Assembly (NCBI GenBank): GCA_964346275.1
Contig: CAYFUR010000028.1
Coordinates: forward strand, 1-35,863
Length of the DNA stretch: 35,863 nt
Source of the DNA: CAYFUR01 sp964346275
Lineage (GTDB): Bacteria; Sumerlaeota; Sumerlaeia; SLMS01
Direction: 5' to 3'
Part shown: one piece after another, positions 1 to 8,215 of the stretch
How the letters are laid out: every line of letters starts with the position of its first letter
Numbering within the stretch: position 1 is the first letter of the stretch
Made by a program: the position numbers and the translations under genes
Notes under the pieces: model-generated
Seen by the model: only the letters and a program-made list of their open reading frames with translations
Told to the model about the DNA's origin: nothing
The model's database searches: none

Positions 1-1
1 G

Positions 2-673
2 TTTCCGAAATACACGCAATCGTGGGAAGAGAACCGAACCGATCCGGTGCACCGGGGCTTTCAGCGCGAAGCGGACGTCCCAATCATCAACATGGAATCC
101 TCGCTCTATCACCCCTGCCAGAGCCTTGCGGATATCATGACTCTCGAGGAAAAGCTGGGAGGCGTGAAGAAAGAGCCGATCCTGATTTCCTGGGGCTGGC
201 ACGTGAACCCGCTCCCCATGGCGGTGAGCAACAGTATTCTCGTCGAAGCCTGCAAGCATGGCATGGAAGTGCGCCTGGCCCATCCCGAGGGGTGGGAACT
301 CGATCCCGCCGTCATGAGCAAGGCCGAGGAGCTCTCCGGAAAAGCGGGAGGCTCTCTCAAGCTCTACGACGACTTCGAGGATGCCCTGCCTGGCGCGCGA
401 GCGGTCTATATGAAGAGCTGGGGGTCGATCCGCAACTATGGCAACCCGGACAAAGAGCGGGCCGAGGCGCTCAAATTCATGGACAAGTGGCGGCTCACCA
501 TGGAGCACATGGATATCACCGATCGCGGCAATTTCCTCCACTGCCTGCCGGTGCGGCGGGGAGTTGAAGTGACGGCCGACGTGCTGGATTCCGATTACAG
601 CGCGACCATCGACGAAGCGGAAAACCGCTTGCATGTTCAGAAGGCCTTGCTGATGAACATGCTGGCGAACTGA
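2..673 (+). CDS. argF': N-acetylornithine (or N-succinylornithine) carbamoyltransferase, 5'-truncated by the window edge
   Basis: The frame is open from base 2, so only the C-terminal ~223 residues are present; the N-terminal carbamoyl-phosphate loop lies outside the window. Visible landmarks are HPCQ near the start, a SWGWHVNPLP stretch, a YMKSWGS block, HCLPVRR and the C-terminal IDEAENRLHVQKA. The last is characteristic of acetylornithine transcarbamylases (Xanthomonas type) rather than ordinary OTCases. The enzyme would carbamoylate N-acyl-ornithine in the variant arginine pathway. The residue separating acetyl- from succinyl-ornithine specificity (Glu92 versus Pro90 in the characterised enzymes, from memory) is upstream of the window, so the substrate is undecided. 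At the position I align with the carboxylated Lys302 of the X. campestris enzyme this protein has Glu. argB follows about 30 bp downstream on the same strand, which supports an arginine role. Confidence 0.88.
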   Translation, partial: FPKYTQSWEENRTDPVHRGFQREADVPIINMESSLYHPCQSLADIMTLEEKLGGVKKEPILISWGWHVNPLPMAVSNSILVEACKHGMEVRLAHPEGWELDPAVMSKAEELSGKAGGSLKLYDDFEDALPGARAVYMKSWGSIRNYGNPDKERAEALKFMDKWRLTMEHMDITDRGNFLHCLPVRRGVEVTADVLDSDYSATIDEAENRLHVQKALLMNMLAN

Positions 674-703
674 TCACCAATCCCGATAAAGGTGCCGACC
701 ACA

Positions 704-1576
704 TTGCAGGATATTACCCTACTGAAAGAAGCTCTTCCCTATCTGAGGCGGTTCAAGAACGCGTTGTTCGTCATCAAGTTTGGCGGGGAAGCCATGCGCA
801 GCAACGAAGCGCTGACCATGCTCGCCCAGGATATTTCTTTCCTCTGGAGCGTCGGGATCAAAGTCGTCATCATCCATGGCGGCGGCAACCAGGTGACCGA
901 GATGGAAAAGAAGCTCGGTTTGGAATCGCGCAAGGTCGCCGGCCGCCGCGTCACCAGCTCCGAGTCCCTCGATGTCCTCAAAATGGTCATTGGCGGAAAG
1001 CTGAATATCGATATTGTCTCGGCGCTGACCGGCGCGGGCGTCAAGGCGATCGGCATGTCCGGCGTGTCCGCCGGTGCGGTGAGGGCAACGAAACGCCCGC
1101 CCGTGAGAGTGAGCGGCGGAGGAGAAGAACTTATCGATTTCGGCCGGGTCGGCGATATCGAATCGATCGATGCCAAGGCATTCAAGCAACTCCTGGATCA
1201 GGACTATCTGCCGGTTCTTTGCCCGCTCGCCGCGGATGAAGAGGGCAATGTGTTCAATATCAACAGTGATATCGTGGCGAGCCGGATCGCTTCGGAGCTG
1301 AAGGCGCACAAGCTGCTTCTCATGACGGCGACCCTCGGCGTCATGACCAATGTCGATGATCCGACGACCCTGATCAGCCAGCTCGATTCGGCCCAGGCGC
1401 GCGAGGCGATTTCCCAGGGCATCATCAGCGGCGGAATGATTCCCAAGGTGGAGGAAGCGCTCCGGGCCCTGGAATCGGGCGTAAGGCAGGTGCACATCCT
1501 GAGCGGTGTGGAGCCGCACCAATTGCTTTTCGAAGTGTTCACGGAAAGCGGCTGCGGGACGATGCTTTTGCCTTAA
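704..1576 (+). CDS. argB: Acetylglutamate kinase
   Basis: Phosphorylates N-acetylglutamate, the second step of arginine synthesis (cytoplasmic amino-acid kinase family). Visible motifs are VIKFGGEAM near the N-terminus, the glycine loop IIHGGGNQ, NINSD in the substrate and nucleotide region, and GGMIPKVE near the C-terminus. Length (~290 aa) is normal. The N-terminal EALPYLRRF segment resembles the helix region of hexameric, arginine-sensitive enzymes, so feedback control by arginine is possible (inference). I chose TTG at 704 because AAAGG(TG) at 688-694 sits about 9-11 nt upstream. A GTG at 692 adds four residues but would overlap that ribosome-binding site. The gene lies about 30 bp after the transcarbamylase and ends just before a strong hairpin, so the two are probably the end of an arg operon. 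Confidence 0.95.
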   Translation: MQDITLLKEALPYLRRFKNALFVIKFGGEAMRSNEALTMLAQDISFLWSVGIKVVIIHGGGNQVTEMEKKLGLESRKVAGRRVTSSESLDVLKMVIGGKLNIDIVSALTGAGVKAIGMSGVSAGAVRATKRPPVRVSGGGEELIDFGRVGDIESIDAKAFKQLLDQDYLPVLCPLAADEEGNVFNINSDIVASRIASELKAHKLLLMTATLGVMTNVDDPTTLISQLDSAQAREAISQGIISGGMIPKVEEALRALESGVRQVHILSGVEPHQLLFEVFTESGCGTMLLP

Positions 1577-1599
1577 TTGAAGGATACAACAACATGGAA

Positions 1600-1633
1600 A
1601 AGCCGGGTCCCTCGCGAGACCCGGCTTTTTTTA
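1600..1633. terminator. Hairpin terminator between argB and efp
   Basis: Perfect 10-bp stem, AAGCCGGGTC at 1600-1609 and GACCCGGCTT at 1618-1627, with an 8-nt loop, followed on the plus strand by a run of Ts to about 1632. This is a canonical intrinsic terminator for argB. On the minus strand only four Ts follow, so it may also serve efp, but more weakly. Confidence 0.9.
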
Positions 1634-1660
1634 TTCGATGCGCTCTGAACGATGACTGGA

Positions 1661-2230
1661 TCAGGCGCGCTCGACGTAGCTGCCGTCCTGCGTGCTGATG
1701 CGGATTTTCTCGCCAGTCTTTACGAACGGCGGCACCTGAACCACCAGGCCTGTCTCCAGCGTGGCATCCTTGGTGATGTTGCCGCTTGTATTTCCACGGG
1801 CCACATCGTCCTGGGTGTCGGCGACTTCGAACACCATTTTCGGCGGCAGATCGAGTCCAACGGGATTGCCATTCCAATAGGACATGATGACTTCGGCTTC
1901 CGGAACGAGGAATTTGGCCTGCAGGCCGAGAAACTCGGAATCCAGGGCAAACTGGTCGAAAGTGGTCAGGTCCATGAAGTGGTATCCGTCCGGGTCGTCG
2001 TAAAGGAACTGGACGGTGCGCTGTTCGAACTCCGCCTGCTCGGGGTGCTCTCCAGAACCCTTAAAGGTCTTCTCCACCACATTTCCGTCGGCATAGCTTC
2101 GCAGCTTGACGGTGGTGGAGGGCTGGCCCTTGCCAGGGGTGCGGTGGTCATAGGTCAGGACGACATAGAGTTTGCCGTCCATGACGATTTTCATTCCAGG
2201 GCGGAGCTTAATTGGGTCGATCGTCGGCAT
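1661..2230 (-). CDS. efp: Translation elongation factor P
   Basis: EF-P binds between the ribosomal P and E sites and relieves stalling at polyproline stretches. The 189-residue length is typical. The N-terminal KOW-like domain carries the loop HRTPGKGQPSTT with Lys34 at the tip, the position modified by lysylation in EpmA-type systems (EarP-type EF-P has Arg at position 32). No modification enzyme gene is in the window, so the modification state is unknown. Residues after PGKGQ (PSTT) differ from the usual aromatic-containing loop. The C-terminal OB domain ends in DGSYVERA, as in the family. The ATG at 2230 is supported by AAGGA about 6 nt upstream on the minus strand. EF-P would be useful here because a neighbouring secreted protein has long Pro-rich linkers. 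Confidence 0.95.
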   Translation of the reverse strand: MPTIDPIKLRPGMKIVMDGKLYVVLTYDHRTPGKGQPSTTVKLRSYADGNVVEKTFKGSGEHPEQAEFEQRTVQFLYDDPDGYHFMDLTTFDQFALDSEFLGLQAKFLVPEAEVIMSYWNGNPVGLDLPPKMVFEVADTQDDVARGNTSGNITKDATLETGLVVQVPPFVKTGEKIRISTQDGSYVERA

Positions 2231-2529
2231 AAAAATCCTTTTTCATCGGCATTTTGAGGGGGCTCGGGGCGGATGCCTCGATCAAAGCCCGGGGAGTTTC
2301 AAAGTAAAAGCCTCGCCCAAGTCAAGCAATCTTCCCCTCCGGAAGCGGGATGGGGCGATCAAGGCTTTTCCCATGGGGCAATCGCCGGTGGGTGGAGGAT
2401 TGGCAGCGAAAACCCTGAAACGATCTTTTCTGGGAAAACTTTGGTTGCCTGGATATGTTGCCAGGTTCAATTCTGTTCGGAATCCAAAAATGCGGACGGA
2501 CCGCAAAATACTTCCAGGGAGAGTTTCCA
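2231..2529. other. Divergent intergenic region efp / FG-GAP gene
   Basis: About 300 bp without a supported gene. It must hold the promoters for efp (minus) and for the FG-GAP gene (plus). A short repeated element, TTGCC(T/A)GG, occurs twice around 2445-2465, with arms that can also pair (CCTGG/CCAGG). The run GGGAGAG near 2518-2524 is the ribosome-binding site of the FG-GAP gene. The open frame extending upstream to 2455 has no ribosome-binding site and no signal peptide, so I treat it as non-coding. Confidence 0.5.
2297..2325 (-). promoter_or_regulatory. Candidate efp promoter
   Basis: On the minus strand TTGACT (2325-2320) is followed after 17 nt by TTGAAA (2302-2297), about 65 nt upstream of the efp start. 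The -35 fits sigma-70 well; the -10 is poor. Position is plausible but unproven. Confidence 0.25.
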
Positions 2530-5436
2530 ATGAGAATGCCCGGAGTGATGACTGTGGCCTGCCTGACCGGCGGGCTGGTATTCATGGGGGAGGTGGCGAG
2601 GGGGCAGGCAAGTGAGATTCATTTCGTGGATCTCGGGAGCGTGGTGGGGCTGAGTTCACCTTTGGGAGGCCAGGCCCATGGAGACGTGAATCATGATGGG
2701 CTGACCGATATCGTGACGCTCGAGCGCCAGCAGGGGGGAAACTCGACAACTTCCCATCTTCGAGTCCATTTCAACCAGGGTGGGAATCCGCCGACTTTCA
2801 CGACAATGGATGCCGCCGCAAATCTGGATGGGTTTGTTGAAGGCCCGGCCCTGGGAGATTTGGATGGCGATGGGGATCTGGATCTCTTTTTCATGCTGGA
2901 TTCCGACGATATAGCCCCCGCATTGGTGGAGAACCAGGATGGAGCCGGCGGAGCATGGGGGAATGTGTTTCAGCTCAGCGGGTTGTCCAGCGCCCCGGAG
3001 AACATCGTCGCTGCCGATCTTGATCGGGATGGCGACCTGGACCTGATTCCGAATGCGAAGGGGAACGCGTCCGAGGGATTCGGCTACTATGAAAATGTGG
3101 ATGGGGACGCCAGTTCATGGACACACACGCCCATCGAGTCGGGTAGCGCTTTTGTCGGCATCGCGTTTAAGTATGTTGTTGCGCATGACTTCAACAATGA
3201 TGGCTGGATCGATATCGCGGTGAGTGAAACGAACCGGGACGATGTCTATCTCTACCTGTCCGATGGAACGGTTCCTCCTTCGTTTGCGAGAGACACGTTA
3301 GCGGGAGGTCTGAATTTCACCCGTTTCTTCAAGGCCGATTTAAACCGGGATGGTTTGATGGACCTGGTTGGCTACGATTCCAGCCTGGGGGCGCGATGGC
3401 TGGAAAACAATGGCACCGGTTCCAATTGGACGACACACAACATGGCGGCGTCCGTCTCTTCGAATAGTTTCCTGTTTCCCGTGGATCTGGACTTCGATGG
3501 AGACATGGATTTGCTGACGGAGCAAGGAACGACGGACGATATCGCCTACATTGACAATATTCGAAAGGCAGATTCGTTTTCCCCCGCTTTCCTGGTTAAT
3601 TCCCAGGGGGCTTCTTCCCCTTTCCCGGATGATTTCGATGGGGATGGGGATCTGGATAGTTTCGTGCTGAATTCAAGCTCACCCAGGGGGGTGAACCTTC
3701 TCGAAAACCACGATATCCACAGGAGCGTGGAATTTTCCGAGCCCGGGTTTGTGATGACGACCTCGGCGGATGGCGTGCAAGACATCGGCCTGGCGGATCT
3801 GAACAATGATGATGTTATCGATCTTCTCGCGGCGAATGCCGATGGCGATAACGTGCAACTCCATGAGGGGGAAGGTCCGCCGGACTATGATTTCGCTAAC
3901 GGGCGGATCGCCATCGCGGGGACTTCGGCTAATGGCGTCCACGCCCTGGATGCGGGTGATGTGAACCGGGATGGGTTAGTGGATTATCTTTCCGGTGCGG
4001 AATTCAGCGGTCAGATCCGCTTTTTGAGGAACAACGGGCTGGACAGCCCGGCGGCTTTCCTTGGCAGCCTGATTGCGACGGTGGATGGTGTTCAAGACGT
4101 TGCTTTGGGCGATCTGGATCGTGATGGGGATTTGGATTTCATCGTGTCGGCCTATGTTTGCAGCGGGCTCATCAACGATCCCTGCGAGGCGGAAATTCGC
4201 TGGTTCGAACAGGACGGCGACCCCACGAATTCCGCGAACTGGACGAACCGGCTGGTTGAAGACGAATTGAACGAGGTTGGCCGGATCGAAATCGCCGACG
4301 TGAACCACGACGGGCATAATGACTTCTTCGTCGCGGGGTTTACGCAGCCTTCCGGACAGTTTGCGATCAATTCAAGCCGTGTCTATCTCTACCTGAACAA
4401 CGGGACCAGCCCGCCCACATTCACACGGGAAACGGTCTCCACTCAGTTGGGTGGTTTCGGGCCGAACTCCGATTTCAAGCCTGTTGATTTTGACCATGAT
4501 GGCGACCTGGATGTTTTGATTACAATACTCGGGGGAAGCGGTGTCTTTCTCTCCGAAAATACTTCTGGCGACGGCACGTCCTGGGGTTTCCCCGCAACCT
4601 TATTCGACACGGCTGAGGATGTTGTCTCGCTCGATTGCGCGGATATCGATCATGATGGGAATTACGAGATTGCCGTGGCGGATGAAGGAGAGAGCGCCGT
4701 TGCTGTCTATAACCGGGACGGCGAGAATTGGAATCTTTTGTTTTCCTACGAAGACAGCAACGAGCCATCGGTCGTCCGACTGGCGGACATCAATCGGGAC
4801 GGAGTGAAAGACCTGGTGGCCGGTTTCGCGGCGAGCGAAGAAGTGCGCTGGTTCCCGGGCCGAAGCGGCCAGTTCTCTTTGCAGTTCACGGATCTTGCGC
4901 CTTCAAACGCGGATGAAGGAGCAGAGGTTGCCGTGGCAGCGATGGATCTGACGCATCTTGGCCGGGCGGGGGATGCGCAAATCGTCCCGCGCGAGTTCCG
5001 CTTCTTTCTCGAAAGCGGGAGCGGGGGATTCCTGTCTTCCGATGAAGTGGAGAAGGTCGTCGGGGGAATTCTGATATACGATGATTCGAACCGGAACGAT
5101 GTTCTGGATGCTTCGGATCCCCTGATCGCTTCGGACTATACGCCGGGCGTGGGAAACGCTTTGCGGATCGTGCTGGAGGAATCGGAAGCGCAGAGTTATC
5201 CAATCAGTGCGGGCAATTCGCGGCGTTACTTCCTGGCCATTGAGCTGGCTTCTTCGGCCGCGGACACAGCGCCCAGTGGATTCGCGCTGATTTTTGGTGA
5301 TGCGATCACGAGCGAAGCGGCCCACTCGGAGCGATTTGCTTCCTTCCTCGATAAGCTGGAGGAAGATTCGTTCGAGACGGGGATCATTCAACCAATCGAG
5401 CAACTGGACGGGTCCAGTATTTGGGCTATCGAGTAG
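2530..5436 (+). CDS. Secreted FG-GAP/VCBS repeat protein
   Basis: 968 residues. The ATG at 2530 is preceded by GGGAGAG and opens a classical signal peptide (MRMPGVM, then a hydrophobic core, cleavage near ARGQA/S at about residue 27). The body contains about 14 FG-GAP-type calcium loops of the form DLDGDGDLDL, for example GDVNHDGLTD, ADLDRDGDLD, HDFNNDGWID, VDLDFDGDMD, GDLDRDGDLD, ADIDHDGNYE and ADINRDGVKD. These would build an integrin-alpha-like beta-propeller, probably two propellers. The last ~160 residues are a different domain of unknown fold that includes a calcium-loop-like stretch DSNRNDVLDASD. No catalytic domain, membrane anchor or PEP-CTERM motif was seen. Likely role is extracellular binding or adhesion; the ligand is unknown. 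The gene is alone and converges on the next gene across a hairpin. Confidence 0.85.
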   Translation: MRMPGVMTVACLTGGLVFMGEVARGQASEIHFVDLGSVVGLSSPLGGQAHGDVNHDGLTDIVTLERQQGGNSTTSHLRVHFNQGGNPPTFTTMDAAANLDGFVEGPALGDLDGDGDLDLFFMLDSDDIAPALVENQDGAGGAWGNVFQLSGLSSAPENIVAADLDRDGDLDLIPNAKGNASEGFGYYENVDGDASSWTHTPIESGSAFVGIAFKYVVAHDFNNDGWIDIAVSETNRDDVYLYLSDGTVPPSFARDTLAGGLNFTRFFKADLNRDGLMDLVGYDSSLGARWLENNGTGSNWTTHNMAASVSSNSFLFPVDLDFDGDMDLLTEQGTTDDIAYIDNIRKADSFSPAFLVNSQGASSPFPDDFDGDGDLDSFVLNSSSPRGVNLLENHDIHRSVEFSEPGFVMTTSADGVQDIGLADLNNDDVIDLLAANADGDNVQLHEGEGPPDYDFANGRIAIAGTSANGVHALDAGDVNRDGLVDYLSGAEFSGQIRFLRNNGLDSPAAFLGSLIATVDGVQDVALGDLDRDGDLDFIVSAYVCSGLINDPCEAEIRWFEQDGDPTNSANWTNRLVEDELNEVGRIEIADVNHDGHNDFFVAGFTQPSGQFAINSSRVYLYLNNGTSPPTFTRETVSTQLGGFGPNSDFKPVDFDHDGDLDVLITILGGSGVFLSENTSGDGTSWGFPATLFDTAEDVVSLDCADIDHDGNYEIAVADEGESAVAVYNRDGENWNLLFSYEDSNEPSVVRLADINRDGVKDLVAGFAASEEVRWFPGRSGQFSLQFTDLAPSNADEGAEVAVAAMDLTHLGRAGDAQIVPREFRFFLESGSGGFLSSDEVEKVVGGILIYDDSNRNDVLDASDPLIASDYTPGVGNALRIVLEESEAQSYPISAGNSRRYFLAIELASSAADTAPSGFALIFGDAITSEAAHSERFASFLDKLEEDSFETGIIQPIEQLDGSSIWAIE

Positions 5437-5452
5437 GCGCTGGCCGAATGAG

Positions 5453-5484
5453 ACTCGGGGGAGGGCCGAAGCCCTCCCCCGAGT
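5453..5484. terminator. Strong hairpin between convergent genes
   Basis: Perfect 14-bp stem, arms 5453-5466 and 5471-5484, closing on a CGAA tetraloop. Only a short T stretch follows (GGTTTG), with a TTTTTT run 26 nt further on. It lies between the stops of two convergent genes and probably terminates from both sides. Confidence 0.8.
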
Positions 5485-5511
5485 GGTTTGATCGCGCTGA
5501 TTTTTTCTTTC

Positions 5512-7032
5512 TTATTCAGATTCGACGGGAACAGTGGTGAGTTCGCCGAGGTTGCCGGTGCGGTCCACAGCTGCAACGGCCACCGCTTCCAGTGGCGAGA
5601 CTTCCTTGTTCTCGGAGCTGCGCGCCTGGACCGAAAGGCCATCTTCCATGCCGGACACGATTTGATAGGACCAATTGCCGCCGCGCTTTTCGTAAACGAC
5701 ATAGAGGAAAGCGGGATCTTCTTCGTCGCCGGGTGCCATCCAGACGCGGAGCCAGCCGTTCTTTTCGTCGAGTTTGACACGCGGTGCGGCCGGCGCTTCA
5801 TCGTCGAGCCAGGGCGACGGTGGAACCAGCGCTGGTTTGGCGTAGGGGCCCTCCGCGAGAATTTCGGCGAGTTCCTCGTTATTCTGGAGGTGCTTGACGC
5901 TGAAGTGGGTATGTCCCGGTCCGTTGCGGATCATGCCACGGGTGACCATGATCTGGTTGTAGATCTCGTCGATGGTAAAGCTGCCGCCGGCGATATTGTG
6001 GGTGCCCATGCCCGGCCAGAGGTTTCGATTCTTGAGGTTCTGCTCTTTCCACCAGCCGAGGAGCACGGGGAAACTCTGGGGGATCTGGTTAACGGGCCAG
6101 TAGAGCTGGGGTGTGTAATAATCCACCCATCCCTCGTTGAGCCAGAGCTTCGCGTCGGCGTAGAGGGCGTTATACTGGTCCAATCCCTGAATGCTGGGCG
6201 GATGGCCGGGGCGCCAGATGCCAAAGGGGCTGATGCCGAATTTCACCCAGGGCTTTTCTTCTTTAATGCCCTTGTAGAGGCGTTCGACGAAATCGTTCAC
6301 CGCCTTGCGGCGCCAGTCGGCTCGGCTCAGCTCGCCACCCTCTTCCTTGTAGGCTTCCCAGGACGGATCGTCGGGGAAATCGGCGCCTTCGTTATAGGAA
6401 GAATAAGGATAGAAGTAATCGTCCATGTGCGCGCCGTCCACATCGTAGCGGCGCACCACGTCCAGCATGACTTCATAGGAGTAGTCCTGAACGGCTTTCT
6501 GAGCCGGATCGAGCCACCACATGCCATTAGCGAGTTCGTAGACCATCTCCGGGCTCTCGTTCACAACATGGTCTGGAGCGATGTCGCTTTTCGTGGCGGG
6601 ATGGTGGGCTCGATAGGGATTGAACCAGACATGAAGTTCCATGCCGCGTTTGTGGGACTCTTCAATCCAGAACTGGAGCGGATCGTAGAAGGGGTCGGGA
6701 GCGGCGCCCTGTTCGCCGGTGAGATAGAACGACCAGGGTTCGATTTCCGATTCGTAGAGCGCATCGGCGTGGGGGCGGACCTGGAAGACAATGGCGTTCA
6801 CATTGAGGTCGTCGCAGGTGTTCAAGATATCCAGCGCTTCCTGCTTCTGCTTTTCCGTGCTCAGGCCGGGCTCGCTGGGCCAGTCGATGTTGGCGACTGT
6901 GGCGACCCAGACGGCGCGGTATTCCCGCGGGGGAGGTGCGGGCTGGGCGGAAGCCATAGAAACATTCATCATGCAAACTGCCAGCAAAAAGCAGCAAACT
7001 GCTAGAAAGCGGTTTGTCTGATTCACTCTCAT
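5512..7032 (-). CDS. Secreted GHL10-family (DUF187/YngK-like) putative glycoside hydrolase
   Basis: 506 residues with a signal peptide (hydrophobic residues ~8-25, cleavage near ASAQ). The mature N-terminus REYRAVWVATVANIDWPS is the hallmark opening of the GHL10 (formerly DUF187) TIM-barrel family. Further family motifs are VNAIVFQVRP, HVWFNPYRA, VDGAHMDDYFYPY with paired acidic residues likely at the active site, FGISPFGIWRPG and VDYYTPQLYWP. A C-terminal ~90-residue beta-rich segment follows the barrel. Family members are implicated in cleavage of glycan or peptidoglycan-related polymers; the exact substrate cannot be read from sequence. The ATG at 7032 has AGAGGT about 8 nt upstream. It is transcribed divergently from the PhyH gene. 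Confidence 0.88.
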   Translation of the reverse strand: MRVNQTNRFLAVCCFLLAVCMMNVSMASAQPAPPPREYRAVWVATVANIDWPSEPGLSTEKQKQEALDILNTCDDLNVNAIVFQVRPHADALYESEIEPWSFYLTGEQGAAPDPFYDPLQFWIEESHKRGMELHVWFNPYRAHHPATKSDIAPDHVVNESPEMVYELANGMWWLDPAQKAVQDYSYEVMLDVVRRYDVDGAHMDDYFYPYSSYNEGADFPDDPSWEAYKEEGGELSRADWRRKAVNDFVERLYKGIKEEKPWVKFGISPFGIWRPGHPPSIQGLDQYNALYADAKLWLNEGWVDYYTPQLYWPVNQIPQSFPVLLGWWKEQNLKNRNLWPGMGTHNIAGGSFTIDEIYNQIMVTRGMIRNGPGHTHFSVKHLQNNEELAEILAEGPYAKPALVPPSPWLDDEAPAAPRVKLDEKNGWLRVWMAPGDEEDPAFLYVVYEKRGGNWSYQIVSGMEDGLSVQARSSENKEVSPLEAVAVAAVDRTGNLGELTTVPVESE

Positions 7033-7306
7033 CTAAGATTACCTCTGTCGTGTGTGATTGCGTGACCCCGGGAGCCTCGATGCTTGCGAGGGGGGCAGGC
7101 GCGCCGGGTGTCAGCGAGCGTTACTAAGGCAGGGCAACAACCCCGGAGGCAATGATTTGTTGAAGCGCCTGAGAGTGATAAATTTCGCATCAGGAGAACG
7201 ATTTACTTGCAACAATGGCAACGGAATGAGTAACGAGTGGGGGGATTGATACGATTGATCAAGATTTGCAGTTTTCAATTTCTTTGATCCTGAGAGGAGT
7301 TGTCGG
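7033..7306. other. Divergent regulatory region with a tandem 9-mer
   Basis: 274 bp between the divergent GHL10 and PhyH genes. Near the PhyH side two 9-mers lie head to tail, GATTGATAC (7244-7252) and GATTGATCA (7253-7261); the second overlaps the palindrome TTGATCAA. This could be an operator or part of a promoter, but no convincing -35/-10 pair was found. Confidence 0.3.
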
Positions 7307-8155
7307 ATGAGCCTGTCCGTTGACCAGTTGCCCGATCTTTCGGGGGAAATCCAGGTGCCCAGGGATAAGGCTGCCGCCTTTCAGCGCGACGGCCATGTCT
7401 GTGTTCGGAACATCTGCACCCAGGAGGAGTTGGATGCCTATTACGAGCCGATTGCGGAGACCCTGGAAAAGTACCGGAAGGAAAAGCGCAAGCTCGAGGA
7501 GCGCGACACGTATCACAAGGCTTTCATCCAGGTGGGAAACCTCTGGACGCATGACGAGCGCGTGAAGCGCTTTGTGCTGGCGCGGCGCTTTGGCCGGATT
7601 GCGGCGGAACTGCTCGGCGTCGACGGGGTGCGCCTCTATCATGACCAGGCGCTCTTCAAGGAGCCGGGGGGCGGGCATACGCCCTGGCATCAAGACCAGT
7701 TCTATTGGCCCATCGAAGGGAACAAGGCCATCACGATGTGGATGCCGTTTACCGAGGCGACGATCGAGAAGGGCGCCATGAGCTTTGCGAGCGGTTTTCA
7801 CGAGCGTGGCCCGTTGATCCAGATGGGCATCAGCGACGAGTCAGCGCACTGGTTTTCCAGGCATCTCCGGGAGAACGATGTGACGCTGAAGACCTATGAA
7901 CTGAATCCGGGGGATGCGACGTTCCATGGTGGGTGGACGCCACACAAGGCGCCGGGAAATTCCTCCGGGGAAATGCGGCCCGTGATGACGATTATCTTTG
8001 TCGATGCGGACGGAAAGGTCGGCGAGCCGATGAACGATGCCCAGCCTGTGGACATGGAAGCGTTCTTTCCCGGCCTGAAGCCGGGAGACACGATTTCCAG
8101 TCATCTCAACCCGGTGATCTGGCACAAGGATGCCTCGCGAATCTCTCCAATCTAA
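7307..8155 (+). CDS. Phytanoyl-CoA dioxygenase (PhyH) family Fe(II)/2-oxoglutarate oxygenase
   Basis: 282 residues, cytoplasmic (no signal peptide). The jelly-roll metal site is visible: HQD at 128-130 gives the His-x-Asp pair, His213 in TPHKAPGN gives the distal His in the family's H-x-S/A-x-x-N context, and Arg224 is placed to bind 2-oxoglutarate. The N-terminal AFQRDGHVCVRNI segment is also typical. The enzyme would hydroxylate a small molecule using O2 and 2-oxoglutarate. PhyH proteins are very diverse, so the substrate is unknown and a CoA substrate should not be assumed. AGGAG about 8 nt before the ATG supports the start. It is monocistronic, with a hairpin downstream. Confidence 0.9.
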   Translation: MSLSVDQLPDLSGEIQVPRDKAAAFQRDGHVCVRNICTQEELDAYYEPIAETLEKYRKEKRKLEERDTYHKAFIQVGNLWTHDERVKRFVLARRFGRIAAELLGVDGVRLYHDQALFKEPGGGHTPWHQDQFYWPIEGNKAITMWMPFTEATIEKGAMSFASGFHERGPLIQMGISDESAHWFSRHLRENDVTLKTYELNPGDATFHGGWTPHKAPGNSSGEMRPVMTIIFVDADGKVGEPMNDAQPVDMEAFFPGLKPGDTISSHLNPVIWHKDASRISPI

Positions 8156-8180
8156 GAAAGCGCTTTTTCTTGGACAGAGA

Positions 8181-8215
8181 GGGCGCCGGACGGGCGGAAT
8201 CCGGCGCCCCACTTT
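8181..8215 (+). terminator. Terminator downstream of the PhyH gene
   Basis: Perfect 10-bp GC stem, GGGCGCCGGA (8181-8190) and TCCGGCGCCC (8200-8209), with a 9-nt loop, followed by ACTTTT. The T tract is short, but position and stem strength support termination. Confidence 0.75.

Noticed and set aside
1652..2257. 201-residue plus-strand ORF
   Set aside because: Antisense shadow of efp.
5488..7005. 505-residue plus-strand open frame
   Set aside because: Exact antisense of the GHL10 gene, whose motifs, signal peptide and ribosome-binding site are clear; the plus frame has none.
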